Origin: a bacterium
Lineage (GTDB): Bacteria > Babelota > Babeliae > Babelales > JABDEC01
Assembly (NCBI GenBank): GCA_947486885.1
Contig: CANKVQ010000036.1
Coordinates: 1 to 5,784, forward strand
DNA: 5,784 nt
Direction: 5' to 3'
Shown one piece after another: positions 1 to 5,784 of this stretch. Position 1 is the stretch's first letter. Every line of letters starts with the position of its first letter. The notes below the pieces were generated by a model. It was not told the origin of the DNA. It saw only the letters and a list, made by a program, of their open reading frames with translations, and did no database searches. A program made the translations under genes and the position numbers.

Positions 1-95
1 TAGTTTAGGCAGAGTCTAGGCTATAATTAGCCGACTTGTGCGGATATGTGCGGCGCTTAGCGCCAATTGATTGGATGGGAGTAGCTTAGTTTAGG
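1..95. other. Structured non-coding segment with two hairpins
   Basis: No reading frame stays open here on either strand. Two perfect stem-loops occur: GGCTA-TAAT-TAGCC at 19-32 and GGCGC-TTA-GCGCC at 52-64. A 7-base direct repeat TGTGCGG lies at 37-43 and 47-53, exactly 10 bases apart, and TAGTTTAGG occurs at 1-9 and again at 87-95. The segment is locally richer in GC than the DNA that follows. It could be the tail of a structured RNA or of an upstream transcription unit, or a degenerate repeat. I compared it by eye with tmRNA, 5S rRNA, RNase P RNA and SRP RNA and found no convincing match. The second hairpin is not followed by a T-run, so it is not a standard terminator on the + strand. Confidence 0.35.
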
Positions 96-303
96 AACAA
101 AAATTAAATTTAAGTTTTTGGTAAAATCAGCCGATCTGCTATGAAAAGCAGTTGGTCGTAAAGCCAGAGATATTCTGAATTTATTCATCTGATTACACCT
201 TAAATTAAGTTTTTAATTAAAAATAGCTTAAATTAAAATAAAATAATTACAATAAAATTACTATAAAGCAGGTTTCTTAATGGTGCAAAGGCTTCTATTG
301 TGC
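96..303. other. AT-rich non-coding leader upstream of sufC
   Basis: This stretch carries no supportable gene. It is dominated by low-complexity A/T sequence, especially 195-260. The one structured patch is at 131-155, where CTGCT (136-140) pairs with AGCAG (147-151) and the flanking CCGA can extend the stem against TTGG. I see no recognisable riboswitch core and no IscR- or Fur-like operator, although such control would be expected for a suf operon. Confidence 0.4.
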
Positions 304-309
304 TAATAT
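281..309 (+). promoter_or_regulatory. Candidate extended -10 promoter for the suf operon
   Basis: TAATAT at 304-309 is preceded by TG at 301-302, giving the extended -10 form TGnTAnnnT. No good -35 hexamer is found at the expected spacing (281-286 reads TGGTGC). Transcription would start near 316, about 40 bases before the sufC ATG at 356. The surrounding DNA is so AT-rich that chance -10 matches are common, so this is only the best-placed candidate. Confidence 0.3.
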
Positions 310-355
310 TTTAAAATAACTTAAATCAGTTCTTAAACCAGCGGTCTTAGATTTT

Positions 356-1129
356 ATGTTAAAAATACAGAATTTAACTGTCCAGATTAATAATCAGGTA
401 ATTCTTAAAAATCTTAATTTACAGGTTCAACCAGGATCAGTACATGCTTTAATGGGCCCGAACGGCTCTGGTAAGAGTACACTAGCGTATACCATTATGG
501 GCCATCCGAGTTGTCAGGTAACTACTGGTAATCTAATTTTTCAGGATCAAGATATTACTGATCTTGCGATCGATAAACGGGCAAGATTAGGTATATTTTT
601 GGCTTTTCAATATCCTCAGGCAGTGCCAGGATTAAAAGTATTTAATTTCTTGAAGGCAGCTTATGAAGCTTTTGCTAGTGAAGAAATTGTGGGAAAAGTT
701 GAAACTAATGATCATAAATCTATGGGTGTGAGTGTACTGGAATTTAAGCAAATTTTAGATAATGCACTAGTAACTTTAGGCTTAAACCCAGAATTAATTG
801 ATCGAGATTTAAATGACGGTTTTTCTGGTGGTGAGAAAAAGCGCCTAGAAATGTTGCAGTTATATTTATTGCAACCGAAAATTGCCATTATCGATGAAAT
901 AGATTCGGGCTTAGATGTTGACGCGCTAAAAACTGTAGCGCAGGTACTACAAGCTTGTAAAGATCGTGACCCAGAATTTACGATTATTTTAGTAACTCAC
1001 TATCGCAGAATTTTAGAACATTTGAAACCAGATTTTGTGCATATTGTAGCGCATGGCGAGCTAGTTGCTTCTGGCACAGAAGAGTTGTCACATAAGATCG
1101 ACACAGCTGGTTATGGGCTCTATGTCTAA
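356..1129 (+). CDS. sufC: Fe-S cluster assembly ATPase SufC
   Basis: SufC is the cytosolic ABC-type ATPase of the SufBCD scaffold. Its ATP-driven dimerisation reshapes SufB-SufD so that a nascent Fe-S cluster can be built. The 257-residue protein has the usual SufC length and all nucleotide-binding motifs: Walker [10 protein letters not shown] (34-42), Q-loop FQYP around Q85, signature FSGGEKKR (156-163), Walker B IAIIDE (176-181) followed by SGLD (184-187), and the switch histidine in VTHYRR (H215). FQYP, the FSGGEKKR signature and IDEIDSGLD are typical of SufC rather than of transport ATPases. There are no membrane segments. The ATG at 356 is chosen because MLKIQNLTV is the standard SufC N-terminus; no clear Shine-Dalgarno sequence precedes it. 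It is the first gene of the operon, and its last 8 bases overlap the likely sufB start. Confidence 0.97.
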   Translation: MLKIQNLTVQINNQVILKNLNLQVQPGSVHALMGPNGSGKSTLAYTIMGHPSCQVTTGNLIFQDQDITDLAIDKRARLGIFLAFQYPQAVPGLKVFNFLKAAYEAFASEEIVGKVETNDHKSMGVSVLEFKQILDNALVTLGLNPELIDRDLNDGFSGGEKKRLEMLQLYLLQPKIAIIDEIDSGLDVDALKTVAQVLQACKDRDPEFTIILVTHYRRILEHLKPDFVHIVAHGELVASGTEELSHKIDTAGYGLYV

Positions 1130-2459
1130 TACTAATACTAAGGGCTTAAATATCGCCGTAGTGCAAGATCTGTCAGCGCGTAAGTTTGAGCCAGCCTGGA
1201 TGTTAAATTATCGACTTAAAGCACTAGAAATTTTTGTAAATAAACCTATGTCTAATTGGGGTGCTGATTTAAATCAGTTAGATCAACAAGATTTATATTA
1301 TTATATTAAACCAGTGACCACTCCTAAGCCCACTTGGGCAGAATTACCTGATAAAATTAAAAACACGTTTAATGCTTTAGGTATTCCACAAGCGGAACAA
1401 AAAATTTTAGCTGGAGTCGGGGCGCAATTTGATTCAGAAGTAATTTACAAAAGCTTAAAAGCTAAATGGCGCGCTTTAGGCGTAATTTTTTGTGATTTGC
1501 ATACTGGTTTGCGTGACTATCCAGAGTTATTTAAAAAATATTTTGGTACAGTTATTCCTGCTCATGATAATAAATTTGCGGCGTTAAATTCAGCTGTTTG
1601 GAGCGGGGGCAGTTTTATTTATGTGCCTAAAGGGGTACATGTTGATCAGCCGTTACAAGCTTACTTTAGAATAGACAGTGCTCAGATGGGTCAGTTTGAA
1701 CGAACTTTAATTATTGCCGACGAAGGCTCCAGTGTACACTATGTAGAAGGCTGTAGTGCACCAGTTTATTCTAGTAATTCGCTGCACTCAGCCGTAGTTG
1801 AAATTATTGCGCTTAAAGATTCTCATGTCAGATATACAACTATCCAGAATTGGTCCAATAATGTCTATAACTTAGTCACTAAGCGTGCAGTTGCTTACGA
1901 AAACAGTACAGTCGAATGGATCGATGGCAACTTCGGCTCTTGTATTACCATGAAATATCCCGCGATAGTATTAAAGGGCGAGCGGGCTCGTGGACAGATT
2001 ATTTCACTGGCAGTAGCAGGTGCTGGGCAGCATTTAGACGCCGGCGGTAAAGTGATTCACTTAGCGCCACATACAACTTCGAATATTGTTTCAAAATCAA
2101 TTAGTCAACATGGCGGACGAGCGAGTTATCGCGGTTTATTAAAAGTAGTTGCAGGTGCTAAAAATTCAGTTTCGCGCGTACGTTGTGATGCCCTAATTTT
2201 AGATCGAATTTCGCGTTCTGATACTTATCCCACAGTCGATATCAAAGAGTCTCAGGTAGATGTCGGACACGAAGCTAGCGTTAGTAAAATTAGCGACGCC
2301 CAATTAGCTTATCTCATGAGTCGTGGTTTAAAACCAGATCAAGCGTGTGCTATGATTGTAAATGGTTTTATTGATTGTTTTGTGAAAGAGTTGCCTATGG
2401 AATACGCAGTTGAGATCAATCGATTGATTAATCTCGAAATGGTGGGCTCTATCGGATGA
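1122..2459 (+). CDS. sufB: Fe-S cluster assembly scaffold SufB
   Basis: SufB is the main scaffold subunit of SufBCD: it receives persulfide sulfur and holds the nascent cluster at the interface with SufD. From the ATG at 1122 the protein has 445 residues. An in-frame ATG at 1065 would add 19 residues buried in sufC with no SufB character, so I prefer 1122 (MSNTNTKG), which overlaps the sufC stop as ATGTCTAA; 1113 is also possible. Family landmarks are FEPAWML near residue 22, IYVPKG (166-171), [21 protein letters not shown] (C211), [21 protein letters not shown] (C355), GHEA (H383, E384) and the C-terminal [20 protein letters not shown]355 aligns with the essential C405 of E. coli SufB, and H383/E384 with its H433/E434. 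The N-terminal multi-cysteine patch of E. coli SufB is absent, as in many shorter SufB proteins. An Asp (185) stands where E. coli has N228. Confidence 0.96.
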   Translation: MSNTNTKGLNIAVVQDLSARKFEPAWMLNYRLKALEIFVNKPMSNWGADLNQLDQQDLYYYIKPVTTPKPTWAELPDKIKNTFNALGIPQAEQKILAGVGAQFDSEVIYKSLKAKWRALGVIFCDLHTGLRDYPELFKKYFGTVIPAHDNKFAALNSAVWSGGSFIYVPKGVHVDQPLQAYFRIDSAQMGQFERTLIIADEGSSVHYVEGCSAPVYSSNSLHSAVVEIIALKDSHVRYTTIQNWSNNVYNLVTKRAVAYENSTVEWIDGNFGSCITMKYPAIVLKGERARGQIISLAVAGAGQHLDAGGKVIHLAPHTTSNIVSKSISQHGGRASYRGLLKVVAGAKNSVSRVRCDALILDRISRSDTYPTVDIKESQVDVGHEASVSKISDAQLAYLMSRGLKPDQACAMIVNGFIDCFVKELPMEYAVEINRLINLEMVGSIG

Positions 2460-3160
2460 GTGGAACTATTATATATGTACCGGAAAATACGCTGGTGAAA
2501 TATATTTATGCGTCTGCAAATTCTTCTAAGCAAGATAAAAATTTTTTGGTTAATAGTGAGTTTTTTTTGTACGTTCGTGGTGCCTGCCCCATAGGGGAGT
2601 ATCGAACCATATTAAATTGCGAGCACAAGCTAACTTTTGAATTAGCGCAATATGCCCAACTCGAACTAGAATTAGATTTAACTAATTCTTTAAATAATCT
2701 TGAGTTAACTTTTAAATTTAATTTACTTGGACCAGGCGCTAGTATTAAGTTAGTTAGTCGGGCGATCTTACGAGAGCAGCAAGAGATTAAAATTATTACT
2801 GAACAAAATCACTTAGCGCCTGATACTGTTAGCGATTTATTATTAAAAACTATTTGCTTTAATCAAGCTAAGTGGTCTTATAATGGCAAAATTTTTGTTT
2901 CGCCTGCGGGGCAGAGAACGGTTGCTAGTCAAGTTAACCATAATTTATTGATGGCAAGTAACGAGCGGGAAACAAGATATTGTGACATATACCCTCAGGC
3001 TATTTCGATTCCCGCTTTAGAAGTGTTAACTAACGATGTTAAATGTACCCATGGCAGCGCTGTAGGCCAAGTTGATCGTGATAGTTTATATTATCTAATG
3101 GCCCGGGGTTTAAGCGCAAAGCAAGCAGAACAGCTCTTAATTAACAGCTTTTTAAGCTGA
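2456..3160 (+). CDS. sufD: Short SufD-like scaffold subunit (SufB/SufD family)
   Basis: This is probably the SufD partner that pairs with SufB on the SufC dimer. It is 234 residues long, against roughly 400 or more for classical SufD; the N-terminal helical part is missing and mainly the beta-helix core remains. The diagnostic C-terminal block is clear: NHNLLMAS (161-168), then [21 protein letters not shown] with H199 in the position of E. coli SufD H360, a residue implicated in cluster assembly, followed by [22 protein letters not shown]. The start overlaps the sufB stop as ATGA, which implies translational coupling. Residues 39-51 ([13 protein letters not shown]) are encoded by a palindromic repeat inserted in frame (2570-2609), right after an 8-T run (2561-2568). 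Because the reading frame and the catalytic block survive, I regard the gene as functional rather than a pseudogene. A short SufB/D-family paralogue is an alternative name. Confidence 0.85.
   Translation: MSGTIIYVPENTLVKYIYASANSSKQDKNFLVNSEFFLYVRGACPIGEYRTILNCEHKLTFELAQYAQLELELDLTNSLNNLELTFKFNLLGPGASIKLVSRAILREQQEIKIITEQNHLAPDTVSDLLLKTICFNQAKWSYNGKIFVSPAGQRTVASQVNHNLLMASNERETRYCDIYPQAISIPALEVLTNDVKCTHGSAVGQVDRDSLYYLMARGLSAKQAEQLLINSFLS
2570..2609 (+). repeat. Palindromic repeat, copy 1, inside sufD
   Basis: This 40-base element begins TACGTTCGTGG and ends GTATCGAACCA, the same ends as copies 2 and 3. Its core holds the hairpin CCCC-ATA-GGGG (2587-2597), and the outer arms GTTCG (2573-2577) and CGAAC (2603-2607) can pair. 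Its first 20 bases match copy 3 with a single mismatch. It is read through in the sufD frame as [13 protein letters not shown]. Such composition (R, G, C, P) contrasts with the surrounding K/N/L/I-rich protein, which supports insertion. Confidence 0.85.
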
Positions 3161-3167
3161 TGGCTCA

Positions 3168-3216
3168 TGGTTCGATACGATTTTTAGCAAACTAAAAATC
3201 ACTCACCACGAACGTA
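3168..3216 (-). repeat. Palindromic repeat, copy 2, after sufD
   Basis: This 49-base copy starts 7 bases past the sufD stop and lies in inverted orientation to copies 1 and 3. On the + strand it starts TGGTTCGATAC (3168-3178) and ends CCACGAACGTA (3206-3216), both exact reverse complements of the family ends. The core is different: a perfect 9-base-pair stem GATTTTTAG-CAAA-CTAAAAATC (3179-3200). Outer arms GTTCG (3170-3174) and CGAAC (3209-3213) can close the whole structure. Confidence 0.82.
3179..3200. terminator. Stem-loop at the suf operon end, possible terminator
   Basis: A perfect 9-base-pair stem with a 4-base loop begins 18 bases after the sufD stop, within repeat copy 2. It is the strongest hairpin in the convergent region. 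It is AT-rich and has no T-run after it on either strand, so classical Rho-independent termination is doubtful; protection of the mRNA 3' end is an alternative. A shorter hairpin, CAGCTT-TTT-AAGCTG (3145-3159), overlaps the last sufD codons. Confidence 0.35.
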
Positions 3217-3299
3217 CTAAAAGAACTTTCTCTCAAAACTAACTAGAAAAATTTATCTTTCATGCAGCAATAATTATTTTTCCGTAAATCTTTCTCCGA

Positions 3300-3402
3300 T
3301 ACGTTCGTGGAGCCTGCCCGTCGAAGCTCTTCGACATGCTAAGCTGCTCAGGAGTAAACCAGAGGCGAAGTCGGGAGTGCTCCGTAGGAGTGTATCGAAC
3401 CA
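3300..3402 (+). repeat. Palindromic repeat, copy 3, long composite form
   Basis: This 103-base copy has the family ends TACGTTCGTGG (3300-3310) and GTATCGAACCA (3392-3402), but a much longer core. The core contains two local hairpins, GTCGAA-GCTC-TTCGAC (3320-3335) and CTCC-GTA-GGAG (3380-3390), and possible CCCG/CGGG pairing (3317-3320 with 3372-3375). It ends 13 bases beyond the stop of the - strand ATPase gene at 3416. The region is clearly more GC-rich than its flanks. Between copies 2 and 3 (3217-3299) I see only AT-rich DNA with no feature. Confidence 0.82.
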
Positions 3403-3415
3403 CAAGCATAAATTT

Positions 3416-4138
3416 TTACTGATGGTGCTGGCCTTTAATAAATGCCGTAATCTGCGGATATTTTTCTGGATGGGCACGTAAATCTAGGCTATTAGCAGTC
3501 TCAGCTACTTGGGCTTGTTTTAGTAAATATATTTGACAGTTTAGACGTTCTAATAGAGCCGTATCATGGGTAGCAACTAATACTACAAAGCCATCATGGG
3601 CTAAATCTTGAATCGCGTCCGCTACAAAATTAGTTAATAACGGATCAAGTGCTGAAGTCGGTTCATCTAAACAAATTACTTGCGGTTTAAGTGCGACGGT
3701 GCGGGCAATTGCTAGGCGTTGTTTTTGACCACCAGATAGTTGTGCAGGATAGTTTTCAGCACGGTCACCCAGCCCGTATTTTTGTAAAAGTTCTTGAGCG
3801 ATTTGATTAGCTTTTTCGGGTGCATAATTTAAAACTTTTTCTAGTGCCAACGTAATATTTTCACGATTAGTTAAATGTTCAAAGAGATTAAATTGCTGAA
3901 ATAGCATGCCAAATTTATGGGTTTCAGCAATATGGGCTAAATCTAAAGTTTCGTGATTTAAAATTACGGCGCCAGAATCTGCTGTTTCTAAATTATTTAA
4001 AATTCTTAGCAGTGTCGATTTACCGATTCCAGATTGGCCTAAAAAAACCGCAATCGAACTAGCTGGTACCTGCACAGATAAGTCACGTAAGATCTGTTTA
4101 GCACCAAATGTTTTATTTAAATTTTTAATCTCTAGCAT
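3416..4138 (-). CDS. Polar amino acid ABC transporter, ATP-binding protein
   Basis: This is the cytosolic ATPase that powers amino acid import, of the GlnQ/HisP family. Its 240 residues match the family's length. Motifs: Walker A GQSGIGKST (34-42), Q-loop in LFQQFNLFEHLTNREN with Q81 (the FQQFNLF form is typical of GlnQ-type proteins), signature LSGGQKQR (134-141), Walker B VICLDEPTSALD (154-165) and switch histidine H191 in ATHD. It is the last gene of the operon, 36 bases after the permease stop. A weak GAG about 10 bases upstream is the only Shine-Dalgarno-like signal. The substrate cannot be told from this subunit, so I give no gene symbol. The stop codon lies 13 bases from repeat copy 3. 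Confidence 0.95.
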   Translation of the reverse strand: MLEIKNLNKTFGAKQILRDLSVQVPASSIAVFLGQSGIGKSTLLRILNNLETADSGAVILNHETLDLAHIAETHKFGMLFQQFNLFEHLTNRENITLALEKVLNYAPEKANQIAQELLQKYGLGDRAENYPAQLSGGQKQRLAIARTVALKPQVICLDEPTSALDPLLTNFVADAIQDLAHDGFVVLVATHDTALLERLNCQIYLLKQAQVAETANSLDLRAHPEKYPQITAFIKGQHHQ

Positions 4139-4174
4139 AATAATTTATCTCGATCTTAGCGCTTTGCTTAAATT

Positions 4175-4843
4175 TTAATTTTTATAATTTTTGTTTAATT
4201 TTTTTTCTAATTTATTAATTACAAATGAGATGCTCGTGGTCATGATTAAATATAAGCAACCCATAATTAGATAGACCGTAAAAGTATCGTAAGTTTGGTT
4301 ACGGATATTGCTGCCATTCTTAAATAGTTCAGCTACGCCGATAGTTGACGCTAAACTAGAATCTTTGACCAGTGTAATTAATTCGTTACCCAACGCCGGT
4401 AAAATAGCTCTAATCGCCTGTGGAAAAATAATATATCGACGGATTTGCATTTTTGTGAAACCCAAAGTTTTAGCAGCTTCAATTTGTCCTGGATTAACTG
4501 ATTGGATTCCAGATCTAATTACTTCGCAAAGATAAGCGCCACTATTTAAACCAATCGCGCATATGGCAATATAGATTACTGATGCTTGGGGATAAATTGC
4601 TTGAAAAATCACATATTTCATAAATGTGATTTGAATTAACATGGGAATGCCACGAATAATTGTGACATAAAAAGTGACTAGCACTTTTAATATTTTAGAA
4701 CGAGAAGTTTGTAGAAAGCTTAAAATTGTACCCAAAATAAAACCAATGGTGCTAGAACAAACTGCAACCTGTAAACTAACTAAAGCGCCCTGCAAAAATT
4801 GTGGATAATATTGGGATATAAATATTATTAGTTGATCGAACAT
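4175..4843 (-). CDS. Polar amino acid ABC transporter, permease protein
   Basis: This inner-membrane permease of the HisM/GlnP family forms the import channel. The 222-residue protein is rich in hydrophobic segments, roughly 15-45, 51-80, 85-105 and 187-209, with a further moderately hydrophobic stretch after the coupling loop. The early segment QGALVSLQVAVCSSTIGFILG is the usual start of this family's membrane domain. The EAA coupling motif that docks on the ATPase is clear at 122-149: EAAKTLGFTKMQIRRYIIFP continuing into QAIRAILP, and it is followed by NELITLVKDSSLAS. Only one permease gene is present, so a homodimer is expected. Its ATG follows the binding-protein stop by one base (TAAAATG), which suggests translational coupling. 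The C-terminus is lysine- and asparagine-rich. Confidence 0.95.
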   Translation of the reverse strand: MFDQLIIFISQYYPQFLQGALVSLQVAVCSSTIGFILGTILSFLQTSRSKILKVLVTFYVTIIRGIPMLIQITFMKYVIFQAIYPQASVIYIAICAIGLNSGAYLCEVIRSGIQSVNPGQIEAAKTLGFTKMQIRRYIIFPQAIRAILPALGNELITLVKDSSLASTIGVAELFKNGSNIRNQTYDTFTVYLIMGCLYLIMTTSISFVINKLEKKLNKNYKN

Positions 4844-4844
4844 T

Positions 4845-5648
4845 TTATGTTAAACCCCATTTGGCTTTTAATTTAGCAATCGTGCCATCAGCTTGCATGC
4901 TATCTAGCGCAGCTTGAATTTCGGGTAATAATTCTGGGTGTTTCTTAGAGATTGCTAGCGCACAATCTTCACTAGTGCCGGCTATTTCAGTTAAATTATA
5001 TTTATCACGGCCATTACGCTCTAAAAATAAATTTAAGCTATTTTCAGCACCGACATAAGCGTTAGCGCTACCACTGTTTAGTGACATGAAAGCATCGGCG
5101 ACCGTTGGTAAACGGATTAAATTAATTTTATTATTATGCTCGCTGTTATATTTAGATAAATATAGATCAGCCGTAAAGCCGTCATTTACGATTACAGTTT
5201 TATTTTGTAAATCACTAAGAGTTTTTATTTTATTATTATTTAAACTTACAATTACTAATGGTGCTCCTGCCAGATAGGGCTTAGTAAACAGCACTCTTTG
5301 GGCCCGTTCTGGTGTGATAGTTAGCCCAGCAGCCAGCACCTGAATATTACCAGTTTGTAGTTCCGGTAATAACATTTCAAAGCTCATATCTGTTAAAATT
5401 GGTAGGCGTTTGGTACGTTCAGCTACTTCAGTAGCAATATCAATATCAAAACCAACAATCTTATGATCTTGAATATAAGAGAATGGTGGAAAGTCAGCAT
5501 TAGTGCCAATTAATAATTCGGGTAAATTAGTTTTTGGTGCGCGTGTAAGATCTTGTTCTGGATTACGTACTAAAAATCGCCAAATTAATAGGCTTGTAAT
5601 TACTGTTCCAATTAAAGCATAAGTTAAATAATTGTGTTTTTTTAACAT
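4845..5648 (-). CDS. Polar amino acid ABC transporter, substrate-binding protein
   Basis: This solute-binding protein of family 3 (HisJ/GlnH/ArtJ type) captures an amino acid outside the cytoplasmic membrane. It has 267 residues. A short basic start (MLKKH) precedes one hydrophobic segment (about 8-27). There is no lipobox cysteine (the only Cys is C229) and no obvious signal peptidase site, so an uncleaved membrane anchor is likely. The mature part shows TNADFPPFSY (49-58), the family signature GFDIDIA (66-72), GLTITPERAQRVLFTKPY, where R115 aligns with the Arg that holds the substrate carboxylate, and VNDGFTADLYL (154-164). The Asp that commonly binds the substrate amine is not evident in AYVGAENSLNLF; E202 is near that position. 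An arginine or other polar amino acid is plausible, but the specificity is not determined. It is the first gene of the operon; AGAGAG lies 8 bases upstream of the ATG. Confidence 0.93.
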   Translation of the reverse strand: MLKKHNYLTYALIGTVITSLLIWRFLVRNPEQDLTRAPKTNLPELLIGTNADFPPFSYIQDHKIVGFDIDIATEVAERTKRLPILTDMSFEMLLPELQTGNIQVLAAGLTITPERAQRVLFTKPYLAGAPLVIVSLNNNKIKTLSDLQNKTVIVNDGFTADLYLSKYNSEHNNKINLIRLPTVADAFMSLNSGSANAYVGAENSLNLFLERNGRDKYNLTEIAGTSEDCALAISKKHPELLPEIQAALDSMQADGTIAKLKAKWGLT

Positions 5649-5663
5649 GTTTATAACTCTCTG

Positions 5664-5695
5664 TTAACTCACGTATTTAATTTGCGTGAACTTAA
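5664..5695 (-). promoter_or_regulatory. Inverted repeat in the transporter leader
   Basis: Read on the - strand, TTAAGTTCACG and CGTGAGTTAA flank an 11-base centre. TTAA and TCACG pair perfectly with their partners, with a small internal asymmetry between them. The repeat lies between the predicted transcription start (about 5704) and the start codon (5648). It could be a repressor operator just downstream of the promoter or an RNA hairpin next to the ribosome binding site. I do not recognise it as an ArgR box. Confidence 0.4.
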
Positions 5696-5710
5696 TATTT
5701 TTAAATATAA

Positions 5711-5738
5711 ATTATAGCATAACGTAAATTTAGCAAAA
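5711..5738 (-). promoter_or_regulatory. Extended -10 promoter of the transporter operon
   Basis: On the - strand, TGCTATAAT (5719-5711) is a consensus extended -10 element. The best -35 candidate is the weak TTTTGC (5738-5733), 16 bases away. Transcription should begin near 5704, giving a leader of about 55 bases before the binding-protein ATG at 5648. This is the best-formed promoter in the window. Confidence 0.6.
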
Positions 5739-5784
5739 TTCGATTCTTGGCTGTGAGATTTTTAAAATTCGTACTCTAAACCAA

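Noticed and set aside
1..100. Possible tmRNA, 5S rRNA or other housekeeping RNA on either strand
   Set aside because: A short - strand frame ending in SANYSLDSA resembled a tmRNA tag only loosely; the conserved tmRNA 5' motif is not found upstream and 5S arms do not pair.
1065..1121. Upstream ATG extending SufB by 19 residues
   Set aside because: The extension lies wholly within sufC and shows no SufB similarity; ATG 1122 gives a standard N-terminus and a short overlap.
2339..2533. Open frame of 64 codons on the - strand across the sufB/sufD junction
   Set aside because: It lies opposite two well-supported genes with clear family motifs; the peptide has no recognisable domain.
3168..3402. 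CRISPR array
   Set aside because: Only two repeat copies here, inverted to each other, with variable cores and no regular unique spacers.
3274..3477. Open frame of 67 codons on the - strand over repeat copy 3 and the end of the ATPase gene
   Set aside because: Most of it is translated repeat sequence and out-of-frame ATPase DNA; there is no ribosome binding site and no family resemblance.
4308..4535. Open frame of 75 codons on the + strand inside the permease
   Set aside because: Antisense to a conserved permease with an intact EAA motif; no independent support.
5086..5277. Open frame of 63 codons on the + strand inside the binding protein
   Set aside because: Antisense to a conserved solute-binding domain; no independent support.

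Overview
The window holds two complete gene blocks that face each other, in AT-rich DNA. On the + strand, sufC (356-1129), sufB (1122-2459) and a short sufD-like gene (2456-3160) form a tightly overlapping operon. It encodes the SufBCD scaffold complex for iron-sulfur cluster assembly. On the - strand, transcribed in the order binding protein (5648-4845), permease (4843-4175), ATPase (4138-3416), lies a three-gene polar amino acid uptake ABC transporter of the HisJ/GlnHPQ type. All six proteins look intact and carry their expected family motifs. The exception is SufD, which lacks most of the usual N-terminal half.

The most unusual content is a family of palindromic repeats. They share the ends TACGTTCGTGG and GTATCGAACCA but have different cores. 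Three copies are visible. One (2570-2609) lies inside the sufD-like reading frame and adds about 13 residues without breaking it. The other two (3168-3216 and 3300-3402) sit just past the stop codons of the two converging operons, in inverted orientation to each other, and frame the 255-base convergent intergenic region. In-frame palindromic elements of this style are known from Rickettsia and Wolbachia (RPE/WPE). The elements here are not claimed to be the same family.

The left flank (1-355) has no supportable gene. It contains two perfect hairpins and short direct repeats in its first 95 bases, then low-complexity AT-rich DNA leading to sufC. The right flank (5649-5784) holds a good extended -10 promoter for the transporter operon and an inverted repeat in its 5' leader.

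Organism: the base composition, mobile palindromic repeats, compact overlapping genes and dependence on imported amino acids suggest a reduced, possibly host-associated bacterium (for example a Dependentiae, Legionellales or Rickettsiales-like lineage). This is inference from style, and the window contains no taxonomic marker I can rely on. The suf order C-B-D without an adjacent sufS or sufU also occurs in several deep-branching bacteria, so it does not settle the question. Functionally the two operons are unrelated housekeeping/uptake modules that happen to converge.
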